NCBI GenBank assembly: GCA_016710685.1
Contig: JADJVC010000020.1
Location: 1-44,286, forward strand
From: Flavobacteriales bacterium
GTDB lineage: Bacteria > Bacteroidota > Bacteroidia > Flavobacteriales_F > PHOS-HE28
Reading direction: 5' to 3'
DNA: 44,286 nt
The first letter of the stretch is position 1; each line of letters starts with the position of its first letter. The notes beneath the pieces are model-generated. The model made no database searches, was not told where the DNA came from, and worked only from the letters and a program-made list of their open reading frames with translations. Shown here in pieces: positions 6,898 through 15,338 of the stretch. Position numbers and translations under genes: made by a program.

Positions 6898-8927
6898 GCG
6901 TCGATCATGGCTTGAAGTTCATCTTCAGCGATAACAGGCACGCCCAGTTCTTCGGCCTTGGCGCGTTTGGCCGGGCCCATGTCGGCGCCCGCCACCACGT
7001 AGCTGGTTTTTTTGCTGATCGAGCTTCCCACTTTTCCGCCGTTGTTTTCGATGGCTTCCTTGATGCTGTCGCGGGTGAAGTTCACAAATACCCCGGACAC
7101 TACAAAGGAAAGGCCTGTGAGCTTGGTCCCGACCACTTTGTCTTCACCCGCCTCCACGGCCATTTGCAAACCGGCGTTCCGCAGGCGCTCCACCGTTTCA
7201 CGATTGCCTTCCACACTGAAGAATTCACGGACGCTTTCCGCGATCACAGCCCCCACTTCGTCCACGGCAGTGAGTTCTTCCAGCGGCATGGCGGCTAATT
7301 TGTCCATGCTGCCCACGGCGCGCGCGAGTTTTTTGGCCACCGTTTCGCCTACGTGCCGAATGCCGAGTGCAAACAACACGCGTTCAAACGGAATGGCCTT
7401 GCTGGCTTGGATGCCGTCGATGACGAGCCCAGCGCTGCGTTCGCCCCAGCCCTTGCCCAGCGCGAGCAATTGGTCTTTGGTGATGTCGTACAGGTCGGCC
7501 ACGTTCTTCGCCAATCCCGCTTGAAAAAGCGTCTCAATGGTCTCGCCGCCCAATCCGCCGATGTCCATGGCGCGGCGGCTGGTGAAATGCTCCATGCGGC
7601 GCGTGATCTGTGGCGGACAACCATGCTCGTTGGGGCAGTAATGCTGGGCTTCGCCTTCGTCGCGGACGAGCGCGGTGCCGCAGGCCGGGCAATGTTCCGG
7701 ATACGTAACGGGTACGGCCCCTTCGGTCCGGCGGTCCAAGTCCACCGCGGTGATCTTGGGAATGATCTCACCGCCTTTTTCCACTTGTACGAAGTCACTG
7801 ATGTGCAGGTCGAGTTTCGCGATCTGGTCCGCGTTGTGAATGCTGGCGCGTTTCACGGTGGTGCCGGCGAGTTCCACGGGTTCCAGCAAGGCCACGGGCG
7901 TAATGGCGCCGGTGCGGCCCACGTTGAATTCAACGCCGTTCAGCCGGGTGAATTTCTGTTCCGCCTGAAACTTGTAGGCAATGGCCCAGCGCGGGCTTTT
8001 GGCGCGCAGGCCGAGTTCTTCCTGCAAGTCGATGTTGTCCACCTTGATCACCACACCGTCAATGGCGATGTCCAGTTCGTTCCGCGCTTTGTCCCAATAG
8101 GCGATGAAGGCCATGATGCCGTCCAAGGAATCCGACTGTTCGATAAAACGCTTGGCGGGATCGGGCGTTCGGAAGCCCCAGGCTTGGCATTGCAGGATGT
8201 TGCCGTAGTGACTGCGCGTGGGCAGCGCGTCGGATTGCAACGTGTAGATGAAGTTCTGCAACCCGCGCTTGGCCACCGTTTTCGGGTCTTGCAGTTTCAG
8301 CGTGCCGGCGGTTGTGTTGCGCGGGTTTGCGAAGAGCTCCTCTCCTTCCTCCTCGCGCTGTTTGTTCAATTTTTCAAACTCTTTGCGGCCCATCAAAATT
8401 TCGCCGCGCGCCTCCAGCTCTGCGGGCGGGTTGCCGCGCAAGCGAAGCGGAATGGAGCGCACCGTGCGGACGTTGGCGGTGATGTCGTCGCCTTTTTCAC
8501 CGTCGCCGCGAGTAAGGCCGCGCACCAACTCGCCGTTCTGATAGGAAAGGCTGATGGCCACACCATCGTACTTCAGTTCCAGGGTGAACAGGGTTTTCCC
8601 GTTCTCCTTCACGATGCGTTGAACGAATTCCTCCACTTCCTCGCGGCTGTAGCTGTTGCTGAGCGAGAGCATGGGCCAGCGGTGCGGCACGGTCTCGAAG
8701 TTTTTGGTGAGGTCGCCGCCCACGCGCTGGGTGGGGCTGTTGGGCGATGCGAGCTGCGGCCATTGGGTTTCCAGCGTCTCGAGCTCCTTCATCAGCAGGT
8801 CGAAATCGCGGTCGGAGATCACGGGCTTGGCGGCCACGTAGTACAGGTGGTTGTGCCGCTCCAACTCGTCACTGAGCTGGGCGATGCGCTTCGCGGCGTC
8901 TTCACGTTCCATTTCCGCAAAGATCAC
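6894..8927 (-). CDS. ligA: NAD+-dependent DNA ligase LigA
   Basis: LigA seals nicks in DNA during replication and repair, using NAD+ for self-adenylation. In order: an N-terminal Ia domain (HNHLYY), an adenylation domain with the KxDG lysine at LKYDGVAIS (Lys119), an OB fold, a zinc finger (CPACGT ... YCPNEHGCPP), helix-hairpin-helix repeats, and a C-terminal BRCT domain (GLSFVVSGVF ... SYVVAGADMG). The 677 residues are full length. The GTG at 8927 overlaps the prmC stop (GTGA); ATG 8912 is the alternative start and would remove five residues. It is coupled downstream to DUF6913. Confidence 0.97.
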   Translation of the reverse strand: MIFAEMEREDAAKRIAQLSDELERHNHLYYVAAKPVISDRDFDLLMKELETLETQWPQLASPNSPTQRVGGDLTKNFETVPHRWPMLSLSNSYSREEVEEFVQRIVKENGKTLFTLELKYDGVAISLSYQNGELVRGLTRGDGEKGDDITANVRTVRSIPLRLRGNPPAELEARGEILMGRKEFEKLNKQREEEGEELFANPRNTTAGTLKLQDPKTVAKRGLQNFIYTLQSDALPTRSHYGNILQCQAWGFRTPDPAKRFIEQSDSLDGIMAFIAYWDKARNELDIAIDGVVIKVDNIDLQEELGLRAKSPRWAIAYKFQAEQKFTRLNGVEFNVGRTGAITPVALLEPVELAGTTVKRASIHNADQIAKLDLHISDFVQVEKGGEIIPKITAVDLDRRTEGAVPVTYPEHCPACGTALVRDEGEAQHYCPNEHGCPPQITRRMEHFTSRRAMDIGGLGGETIETLFQAGLAKNVADLYDITKDQLLALGKGWGERSAGLVIDGIQASKAIPFERVLFALGIRHVGETVAKKLARAVGSMDKLAAMPLEELTAVDEVGAVIAESVREFFSVEGNRETVERLRNAGLQMAVEAGEDKVVGTKLTGLSFVVSGVFVNFTRDSIKEAIENNGGKVGSSISKKTSYVVAGADMGPAKRAKAEELGVPVIAEDELQAMIDA

Positions 8928-9772
8928 TTTCTGGCGCGAATGAAACGCGGATTTCCGCTGAGATCTTGCAACAATTCCATTCGGCTGAAGCCTTCAGTCC
9001 GGACCACTTCCGCCGTGGCCGGGGCATGCAGGTGGTGTGCCTCGAACCAAAGCTCGTCTTCCAACCCGGCAACTGGCGCGAAAGCTTGAGCGATGGCGCG
9101 GTAGAAGAGGTGCGGATCGGCGTTTTCCACGAACAACGCCAAATGCGGTTCGTGCAGCAGCACGTGCGGTTCCATGGTGGCCTTGTCCTGCTGCGGAACG
9201 TAGGGCGGATTGCTGACCACGAGTGTTCGGCCTTCCGTTCTTTCCGCAGTGAAAAGTGCGTTCAGTCCCGCTCCAAGCGCATCGCAGTTATTCCACGTTA
9301 CCTCAAGTCCGGTGGCGGCACCGTTGCTGCGCGCCACGTCCAGCGCGACTTCGCTGATGTCGCATCCCGTTGCTAACGCCTGTGGAAACGCCTTTATCAG
9401 CGCTAATGCGATGCAACCGCTGCCGGTACAGATGTCGAAGATGCGCGCCGGCGCAACCGCTTGCGCGCGAACCACAAGATCCACGAGTTCTTCCGTCTCC
9501 GGTCGGGGGATCAGCACGCTGGCATCAACGCGCAACTTCAATCCATAAAATTCCACCGAACCAATGATGTATTGCAGCGGCTCGCCGGCAGCGAGGCGTT
9601 TCAGCACTTCGCGTGCGCGCGTACACTGTATAGTGGTGAGCATCGCCTGCGCGTCCACCTGCAACGGGTCTTTACCCAAGATTTCGCGGAAGGCAGCTCG
9701 CGTGATCGCCCTTGCTTCGTCTGCGCCGTGCAGCTCCAGCAAGCTTTCGCGGAACGTTCGTTCCAACTGCAC
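8924..9772 (-). CDS. prmC: Release factor glutamine methyltransferase PrmC
   Basis: PrmC methylates the GGQ glutamine of RF1 and RF2. The protein has the N-terminal helical domain, the PRPETEELVD segment, SAM motif DICTGSGCIALAL and the signature NPPYVP. From GTG 9772 (VQLERTFRESLLELHG) it is 282 residues, the usual size. The open frame extends to 9907 but crosses a run of ten G/C at 9807-9816 and encodes low-complexity, non-homologous residues, so I reject that extension. No ATG is available close to the homologous N terminus, and an indel in the homopolymer could hide the true start. It is first in the prmC-ligA-DUF6913-dapA run and divergent from ribD. Confidence 0.88.
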   Translation of the reverse strand: MQLERTFRESLLELHGADEARAITRAAFREILGKDPLQVDAQAMLTTIQCTRAREVLKRLAAGEPLQYIIGSVEFYGLKLRVDASVLIPRPETEELVDLVVRAQAVAPARIFDICTGSGCIALALIKAFPQALATGCDISEVALDVARSNGAATGLEVTWNNCDALGAGLNALFTAERTEGRTLVVSNPPYVPQQDKATMEPHVLLHEPHLALFVENADPHLFYRAIAQAFAPVAGLEDELWFEAHHLHAPATAEVVRTEGFSRMELLQDLSGNPRFIRARK

Positions 9773-9881
9773 GCAACACCAGGAGCTGTTTCGCCGTGAT
9801 GCGCGGGGGGGGGGCAAAGACCACGTCGCAGAAGGTGGTCCACCGGCACGGGTCAGGAAACCAAACATCCGGATCATCAGC

Positions 9882-9897
9882 GCATCTTCGCGGCATG
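9882..9897 (+). promoter_or_regulatory. Promoter-like box directly before ribD
   Basis: The sequence GCATCTTCGCGGCATG places a CATCTTCG box, close to the Bacteroidota -7 consensus TAnnTTTG, only 5 bp before the ribD ATG at 9895. The same arrangement occurs before 14874 (CATCTTCGCGGCTGCATG) and 22825 (GACCTTTGCGGCATG). It suggests a leaderless or very short-leader transcript. Confidence 0.45.
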
Positions 9898-10950
9898 GAC
9901 CACGCACACTGGATGCACCGCTGCCTGCAACTGGCCCGCAACGGCGCGGGGCTTGTAGCGCCCAACCCCTTGGTGGGCGCGGTGTTGGTGCAAGGCGACG
10001 CCGTGCTTGCGGAAGGCTGGCACCGAGCCTACGGCGGACCGCACGCCGAAGTGGAATGCCTACGCAACTTCGGCGAAGGCGAAATCCCGAAGGATGCCGT
10101 GCTCTATGTTTCCTTGGAGCCTTGCGCGCACACGGGTCTTACGCCGCCTTGCGCGGACCTGCTCATCGCGCGTGGCATCCCCAATGTGGTTGTCGGCTGC
10201 ACAGATCCCGACCCGCGCGTTTCCGGTAAAGGCATTGCCAAACTTCGCGAAGCCGGGGTTGAAGTGACCGTAGATGTGCTCCGCGAAGCATGCCGTTGGC
10301 AGAACAAGCGCTTCTTCACTTCGGTGGAAGAACAACGGCCTTACGTTATCCTGAAATGGGCGCGCAGCATCGACGGTTTCCTGGACCAGCAACCGCGCAC
10401 CGGTCGCGACGTTCAGCGCATCTCGTGCTATGCCACAGACGTATTGGTGCATCGCTGGCGCAGCGAAGAAGCAGCCATTCTAGTGGGCAGCAGAACGGTG
10501 GTGAATGACAACCCCAAGCTAAATGTGCGGCATGTCGCCGGGCGTTCGCCTATGCGCGTTGTACTTGACCGGGAAGACATCACGCCTGCGGACTCCAACG
10601 TTTACGACGGCAGCATTCCCACGTTGCTCTTCACTGGAAAACAACACGCTGAAGTGCCTGTTGAGCAGGTGGTGATCGGGGCCGGTGCCTCACCGTTGCC
10701 CGCGCTGTTGGCCGAATTGCACCGTCGAAAGATCCGCTCCGTTCTTGTGGAAGGCGGCAGCGAACTGCTGCAACACTTCGTGGCAGCAGGCCTGTGGGAC
10801 GAAGTGCGGGAGATCGTCGGCGAGGCCGTGTTCGGCATCGGCACGCCGGCTCCCAAGTTGCCGGTGCCGCCGCAACGCAGCATAACTTCAGGCTCGGACC
10901 GTTTGCACTTCGCCACTCGCCACCATTCACCGGACGCGGCATGGCCCTAG
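9895..10950 (+). CDS. ribD: Bifunctional riboflavin biosynthesis deaminase/reductase RibD
   Basis: RibD deaminates the diaminopyrimidine product of GTP cyclohydrolase II and then reduces its ribose side chain, two steps of riboflavin synthesis. The N-terminal half is a zinc deaminase with PHAEVECL (His and catalytic Glu) and SLEPCAHTGLTPPC (two Cys ligands). The C-terminal reductase starts near RPYVILKWARSIDG and contains ILVGSRTVVNDNPKL and VLVEGGSELL. ATG 9895 gives 351 residues; MDHAHWMHRCLQLA is the normal N terminus. Its end overlaps the transporter gene at 10941 by 10 bp. Confidence 0.95.
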   Translation: MDHAHWMHRCLQLARNGAGLVAPNPLVGAVLVQGDAVLAEGWHRAYGGPHAEVECLRNFGEGEIPKDAVLYVSLEPCAHTGLTPPCADLLIARGIPNVVVGCTDPDPRVSGKGIAKLREAGVEVTVDVLREACRWQNKRFFTSVEEQRPYVILKWARSIDGFLDQQPRTGRDVQRISCYATDVLVHRWRSEEAAILVGSRTVVNDNPKLNVRHVAGRSPMRVVLDREDITPADSNVYDGSIPTLLFTGKQHAEVPVEQVVIGAGASPLPALLAELHRRKIRSVLVEGGSELLQHFVAAGLWDEVREIVGEAVFGIGTPAPKLPVPPQRSITSGSDRLHFATRHHSPDAAWP

Positions 10951-11792
10951 TGATCATTGCGTCGCTGTTCGGCGCGGCGCTGTTCGTGATCTTCAAAGCG
11001 TGCGGTCTGCGGAATGTGCCCTTGTTGCCCGCCATCGTTGTGAACTATGGCGTGGCCTTTCTTCTCGGCTTGGCCGTTTCGCGACCGTGGCAAGTGGCCG
11101 ACCTTCAGGTGCTGCTGCTTCCTGCAGCCATGCAGGGCGCGTTGTTCATCGCGCTGTTCCAGTTAATGGGCATTTCAAGCCAACGCACAGGCATCGCGCC
11201 AACAACAGTTGCAAGTAAAATGAGCCTCGCGCTCACTGTGGTGTTGATGGTGCTGGTGTATCGCGAACGGCCCGCTCCAATGGCATGGGCAGGCATCGCT
11301 TTGGCGATCGTGGGCGTAACACTTAGTAGCTGGGGAGGCAGTGGCCTCCGAACAAAAGGCCGTTGGTTGCTTCCGGTAATTTTCATCGCCAGTGCATGCA
11401 GCGACCTGCTGATCAATGCTTCGCAACGCGCGTATGTGGCACCTGATGCGGAAGGTGCATTTTCCACGGTGATCTTCGGCTTTGCGGCGGTCTTCGGTGT
11501 GCTGCATTTGGTCCTGAAAAAGGAAATCCCGCAGTTGCGCCTGCCGAAAGCGTGGATCGGCGGCACGTTGTTGGGCTGCGTGAATTACGGCTCCATCTAC
11601 TTTTTGGTGATGGCGCTTTCGCGCAGCGGCATGGCTGGCAGTACGGTTTTTCCGTTGATGAACGTGGGCGTGATCTTGATCGGCACCGCGGCTTCGATCG
11701 TATTGTTCAAAGAGAAACTGCGACCGTTACAATGGGCCGGGCTCGCGTTCTCCGTGCTGGCCCTCACCTTCATCGTTATCGCGCAGCCATGA
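10941..11792 (+). CDS. EamA/DMT-superfamily transporter
   Basis: The 283-residue integral membrane protein has about ten hydrophobic segments arranged as two EamA repeats. The second begins near LLPVIFIASACSDLLINASQ, and the C-terminal GSTVFPLMNVGVILIGTAAS and LRPLQWAGLAFSVLALTFIV are typical of the family. DMT exporters move small metabolites; the substrate cannot be read from the sequence. The start overlaps the end of ribD and the stop overlaps the next gene (ATGA), so all three are probably one transcript; a link to riboflavin precursors is only a guess from position. Confidence 0.85.
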   Translation: MALVIIASLFGAALFVIFKACGLRNVPLLPAIVVNYGVAFLLGLAVSRPWQVADLQVLLLPAAMQGALFIALFQLMGISSQRTGIAPTTVASKMSLALTVVLMVLVYRERPAPMAWAGIALAIVGVTLSSWGGSGLRTKGRWLLPVIFIASACSDLLINASQRAYVAPDAEGAFSTVIFGFAAVFGVLHLVLKKEIPQLRLPKAWIGGTLLGCVNYGSIYFLVMALSRSGMAGSTVFPLMNVGVILIGTAASIVLFKEKLRPLQWAGLAFSVLALTFIVIAQP

Positions 11793-12388
11793 GCACGGAC
11801 AGCTACTTCACCCTTGCCGGAGATAGCATGGAAGAAGTGCGCGAAAAGTCCAGCCGCTTCGTGGCTTATGCCTTCCCGATCGCGGACGCGGACACCTTCA
11901 AAGCGAAACTCGACGAGATCGCAAAAGCGCATCACACCGCGCGGCACATCTGCTACGCCTGGGTGCTCGGAACGGCAGGCGAGCAGTTCCGTTCGTTCGA
12001 TGCGGGCGAACCTTCCGGCAGCGCGGGCAAACCAATTCTTCGGCAGTTGCAGGGCTCTTCATTAACCTTCTCCTCAATTGTGGTGGTGCGCTATTTCGGC
12101 GGAACGCTCTTGGGCAAAGCGGGTTTGTCGCATGCGTTCGCGGCAGCGGCAAAAGCAGCGCTGGCAGCGAACACCATTGTGGAAAAGAAAATTCTGGAAG
12201 AGCTCCACGTTGAATGCGGTTACGAGCTTGTGGAAGAAGTTAAACGCACGGTGCTTTCGTTGGAAGGCGAAGTGTTACACGCGGAATTCGAAGCCCGTTG
12301 CAAGCTGCACGTAGCCGTGCCGAAAGCTGCGGTGAACGGGCTGTTGGCGGGTTGGGCGCGAAAGGAGATCCAGGTGAAAAGAGTTTAG
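11789..12388 (+). CDS. YigZ/IMPACT family protein
   Basis: The 199 residues match the UPF0029/IMPACT family (YigZ). The core is HHTARHICYAWVLG, FDAGEPSGSAGKPI and VVVRYFGGTLLGKAGL, the family's most conserved block, followed by a C-terminal ferredoxin-like DUF1949 domain (ECGYELVEEVKRTVLSLEG). The biochemical role is not settled; members have been connected with translation stress. It overlaps the upstream transporter gene by ATGA. The stop is followed at once by a repeat cluster. Confidence 0.9.
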   Translation: MSTDSYFTLAGDSMEEVREKSSRFVAYAFPIADADTFKAKLDEIAKAHHTARHICYAWVLGTAGEQFRSFDAGEPSGSAGKPILRQLQGSSLTFSSIVVVRYFGGTLLGKAGLSHAFAAAAKAALAANTIVEKKILEELHVECGYELVEEVKRTVLSLEGEVLHAEFEARCKLHVAVPKAAVNGLLAGWARKEIQVKRV

Positions 12389-12580
12389 CCGCGGAGACGT
12401 TGAGAAATGCAGTTGGAGTATTCGGAGTTTCTGGTACAGGGTATCGAGTACTGGGTACCGGGACTGCCGACTGCTGTTGCCAACTGCTGCTGCCAACTGC
12501 TACTGCCGACTGCCACTGCCAACTCTTCTCCGCGCCTCTGCGCCTCCGCGGCGCCTTTCCTCCTTCATCTCCTCCCCTTC
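12389..12580. repeat. Composite intergenic repeat: GGTACYG heptamers plus 13-bp ACTGCC units
   Basis: Located between convergent genes. GGTATCG, AGTACTG and GGTACCG (12440-12460) are followed by ACTGCCG and four perfect-length 13-mers at 12470-12521: ACTGCTGTTGCCA, ACTGCTGCTGCCA, ACTGCTACTGCCG and ACTGCCACTGCCA. It ends in CTCTGCGCCTCCGCGGC (about 12535), which is an imperfect inverted copy of GCCGCGGAGACGTTGAGA at the other edge (about 12388). Related copies lie at 18101-18260 and 36350-36440. Confidence 0.8.
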
Positions 12581-12988
12581 TCACCCATAAAACGGCGCCA
12601 GCAATTTCAACAGATCCTCCGGCGCGCGGCACGGCTTGTTGGTTGCACGATCGATGAACACTAAGGTTGTCAACGCTTCCGTTCGCAAGTCCCCGTTTTC
12701 GTTGCGCCCTTCGTATGCGAACTGAATGCGAACGGCAGGCAATGCAACGATCGTAGTTCGCACGGTGAGCAGGTCGTCGTAGAACGCGGGCTTATGGTAG
12801 GTGGCGTTGAGATCGCGCACGGGGAGCATGATGCCGTCCTCTTCCATGCGGCGATAGGACATGCCCAAACTGCGCAACGCTTCCACGCGTCCTACTTCAA
12901 AATACTGGGCGTACACGCCGTAATACACATAGCCCATGCGGTCTGTTTCGGCATAGCGCACGCGCAATTTCGTTTCGTTGCTGAACAT
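12581..12988 (-). CDS. Acyl-CoA thioesterase, 4HBT hotdog family (YbgC/FadM-like)
   Basis: The 135-residue single hotdog domain begins MFSNETKLRVRYAETDRMGY. Asp16 in ETDRMGYVYYGVYAQYFE is the active-site position of YbgC-type thioesterases, and the segments RRMEEDGIMLPVRDLNATYH and RIQFAYEGRN complete the fold. ATG 12988 is preferred; the open frame continues upstream for 41 codons without homology. The enzyme hydrolyses acyl-CoA or acyl-ACP thioesters; chain preference is unknown. It converges with the YigZ gene across the repeat block. Confidence 0.88.
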   Translation of the reverse strand: MFSNETKLRVRYAETDRMGYVYYGVYAQYFEVGRVEALRSLGMSYRRMEEDGIMLPVRDLNATYHKPAFYDDLLTVRTTIVALPAVRIQFAYEGRNENGDLRTEALTTLVFIDRATNKPCRAPEDLLKLLAPFYG

Positions 12989-13372
12989 GTTGCCAAAGTA
13001 CAAAGCAGTGGGAACGAAATCCTGAATGAGAAAAATCCTCCGGCATGTAGCGCCGCAAAAGTGTTGCGTGTTGTGCTCGCAGGAAATGATGACCACCAAG
13101 TCGTTGAACATTCGGCTTCCTCCTTAGAAGCCACCGGGTTAGGTGCGAAACCGCTTGGAAAGCCGACCTTCGGAAACCCTTACTGGGCGCGGGCTGCGTA
13201 TATTCGTGCAATTCCGCGAGCGATCGCAAAACATTTGATCCACGCAATAGCACAAAGACTTTTTTTTTCACCGTCCACCGCTCATATTTGCCACCCCGAA
13301 GGTCGAAGGGCCTTAATCGGAATACCGAACCACCCACCACCCGCCACCCACCCAAATCACCGCAACACCAGA
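12989..13372. other. 384-bp divergent intergenic region upstream of dnaA
   Basis: This holds the promoters of the thioesterase (minus) and dnaA (plus). A T9 run at 13260-13268 and a CATATTTG box at 13283-13290, one mismatch from TAnnTTTG, could form the dnaA promoter, leaving a leader of about 75 nt that is strikingly G-poor and rich in CCACCC. I find no cluster of TTATNCACA DnaA boxes, so there is no support for oriC here. Confidence 0.4.
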
Positions 13373-14803
13373 ATGAAGAAAGACCATGAGAAGATCTGGG
13401 AGCGGTGCCTCGATGTGATCCGGGACAACGTCAGTCAACAAAGCTTCAAGACCTGGTTCGAACCGATCCGGGCGGTGAAGATGGCGGACAACGTCTTGAC
13501 CATCCAGGTACCATCGCAGTTCTTTTACGAATGGCTCGAAGAGCATTACATCGGGCTGCTGAAGAAGATCATCCGCAAAGAAGTAGGCGCCGAAGGGCGC
13601 TTGGAATACTCCATCATCATGGAGAACGGCCAACGGAGCGCGAACCCTTACACGGTAAAGGTTCCTACGAGCAACGCACGTGAAGTGAAGAACGCACCCG
13701 TAAGCCTTCCGATCGACGTGGCGAACAGCCCGATCAAGAACCCGTTCATCATTCCCGGTTTGCGGAAGATCAAGATCGAAAGTCACCTCAACGCCAACTA
13801 CTCTTTCGAGAATTTCATCGAAGGCGATTGCAACCGCTTAGCGCGCAGCGCGGGGTTTGCCGTGGCGCAAAAACCCGGCGGCACCGCCTTCAATCCGCTG
13901 CTGATCTACGGCGGCGTGGGTCTTGGTAAGACACACCTCACCCACGCCATCGGTATTGAGATCAAACGCAACCACCCCGAGAAGACCATACTGTATGTAC
14001 CCGCGGAAAAATTCACCCAGCAGTTCATTGAAGCGGTGAAGAACAACACCATGGGCGACTTCCAGCAGTTCTATCAAATGATGGACGTGCTGATCATCGA
14101 CGACGTGCAATTCCTGGCAGGCAAGGAAAAAACACAGGACGTGTTCTTCCACATCTTCAACCATCTGCACCAGAGCGGCAAGCAATTGGTGATCACCAGC
14201 GACAAGGCTCCGGTGGAAATGAGCGGGATGGAACAACGCCTGCTGTCCCGCTTCAAGTGGGGCCTCAGCGCGGACCTGCAATCGCCTGCGCTGGAAACGC
14301 GCATCGCCATTCTGCAAAAGAAGATGTACGCCGAAGGCATCGATCTGCCGAAAGACGTGGTGGAATACTTGGCCTACAGCATCACCACCAACATCCGCGA
14401 ACTCGAAGGGGCCATGATCAGCCTCATCGCGCAGAGCTCCCTCAATAAGAAGGCGGTGAACTTGGATCTCGCCAAGCAGATGATCGACAAGTTCGTGAAG
14501 AACACGGCAAGGGAAGTGTCGATCGACTACATCCAAAAAGTGGTGTGCGACTACTTCGACCTGCCGATCGAACTGTTGAAGAGCAAGACCCGCAAGCGCG
14601 AAGTGGTGCAAGCGCGCCAGATCGCGATGTACTTCGCCAAGCGCATGACCAAGAGCTCCTTGGCCAACATCGGTGCACACTGCGGCGGAAAGGACCACGC
14701 CACCGTGCTCCACGCCTGCCGCACGGTGAACAACCTGCAAGAGACCGACAAGCAGTTCCGCGGTTACTTGGAAGACTTGGAGAAGAAGTTGAGCATTCAT
14801 TAA
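13373..14803 (+). CDS. dnaA: Chromosomal replication initiator protein DnaA
   Basis: DnaA binds the origin and loads the replicative helicase. Domain I is IWERCLDVIRDNVSQQSFKT, followed by a short linker. The AAA+ domain has Walker A GGVGLGKTHLTHA, Walker B VLIIDDVQFL and sensor/arginine-finger region MEQRLLSRFKWGL. Domain IV ends with the DNA-binding signature GGKDHATVLHACRTV. ATG 13373 yields 476 residues, the usual size. It ends just before a strong terminator. No dnaN or other origin genes lie next to it, as is common in Bacteroidota. Confidence 0.97.
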   Translation: MKKDHEKIWERCLDVIRDNVSQQSFKTWFEPIRAVKMADNVLTIQVPSQFFYEWLEEHYIGLLKKIIRKEVGAEGRLEYSIIMENGQRSANPYTVKVPTSNAREVKNAPVSLPIDVANSPIKNPFIIPGLRKIKIESHLNANYSFENFIEGDCNRLARSAGFAVAQKPGGTAFNPLLIYGGVGLGKTHLTHAIGIEIKRNHPEKTILYVPAEKFTQQFIEAVKNNTMGDFQQFYQMMDVLIIDDVQFLAGKEKTQDVFFHIFNHLHQSGKQLVITSDKAPVEMSGMEQRLLSRFKWGLSADLQSPALETRIAILQKKMYAEGIDLPKDVVEYLAYSITTNIRELEGAMISLIAQSSLNKKAVNLDLAKQMIDKFVKNTAREVSIDYIQKVVCDYFDLPIELLKSKTRKREVVQARQIAMYFAKRMTKSSLANIGAHCGGKDHATVLHACRTVNNLQETDKQFRGYLEDLEKKLSIH

Positions 14804-14821
14804 GCGCTTTTCCTACCAGCG

Positions 14822-14857
14822 AAAAAGCCCCGGACCGCTCCGGGGCTTTTTCATTTC
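14822..14857 (+). terminator. Rho-independent terminator after dnaA
   Basis: A perfect 12-bp stem (AAAAAGCCCCGG / CCGGGGCTTTTT) with a 6-base loop lies 18 bp after the dnaA stop. The A and T runs at both ends would also let it work on the other strand. Confidence 0.9.
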
Positions 14858-14873
14858 GCATCTTCGCGGCTGC

Positions 14874-15338
14874 ATGAAGATCCTCCTCGTATGTCTCGGC
14901 AACATTTGCCGCTCCCCCATGGCCGAGGGCTTGCTGCGTGCCAAGGTCATGGAGCGCCGGCTCTCCATCACCACGGATTCCGCCGGCACCGGCGACTCGC
15001 ACTTGGGCCAAGCACCGGACCGGCGCGGCCAAGCGGAAATGAAAAAGCACGGCATCGACATCAGTGACTTGCGCGCGCGGCTTTTCACCGGCAAGGATTT
15101 CGAGCGCTTCGATCTGTTGTTGGCGATGGACAGCCAAAATCTGCGGGACATGCAGCGCCTTGCCCCATCGGCGGAACTCGCCAAAAAAGCGAAGCTGATG
15201 TTGGATTGGTCGCCTACGGACAAAGGCGGCGACGTACCCGACCCATGGTACGGCGGCAGCGAAGGTTTCGTAACCGTGTATGACCTGTTGGATGCTTCAA
15301 TTGACACTTTGCTGAATGAGCTTGGAGACGTCCGATAA
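14874..15338 (+). CDS. Low-molecular-weight protein-tyrosine phosphatase
   Basis: The 154-residue protein carries the CX5R loop at its N terminus, VCLGNICRSP (Cys7, Arg13), and the general-acid aspartate loop PDPWYGGSEGF near residue 120, the two defining sites of the LMW-PTP family. It would dephosphorylate tyrosine on protein or act on small aryl phosphates. A CATCTTCG promoter-like box ends 7 bp before the ATG. The end overlaps the methylase gene by 23 bp, so the two are likely cotranscribed. Confidence 0.95.
   Translation: MKILLVCLGNICRSPMAEGLLRAKVMERRLSITTDSAGTGDSHLGQAPDRRGQAEMKKHGIDISDLRARLFTGKDFERFDLLLAMDSQNLRDMQRLAPSAELAKKAKLMLDWSPTDKGGDVPDPWYGGSEGFVTVYDLLDASIDTLLNELGDVR

Noticed and set aside
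7353..9089. 578-codon open frame antisense to ligA
   Set aside because: It mirrors the GC-rich ligA codons, has no recognisable motif, and the ligA frame has every domain expected.
9773..9907. N-terminal extension of PrmC to 9907
   Set aside because: It crosses a ten-base homopolymer, encodes low-complexity residues and would overlap the ribD start; the homologous domain begins at 9772.
12463..12521. CRISPR-like array in the ACTGCC repeats
   Set aside because: Units of 13 bp are tandem without spacers and no cas genes are present; it is a simple tandem repeat.
12989..13372. Possible replication origin upstream of dnaA
   Set aside because: No cluster of DnaA boxes or AT-rich unwinding element could be found; only a T run and a G-poor leader.
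13838..14800. 320-codon open frame antisense to dnaA
   Set aside because: Shadow of dnaA with no motifs and no start context.
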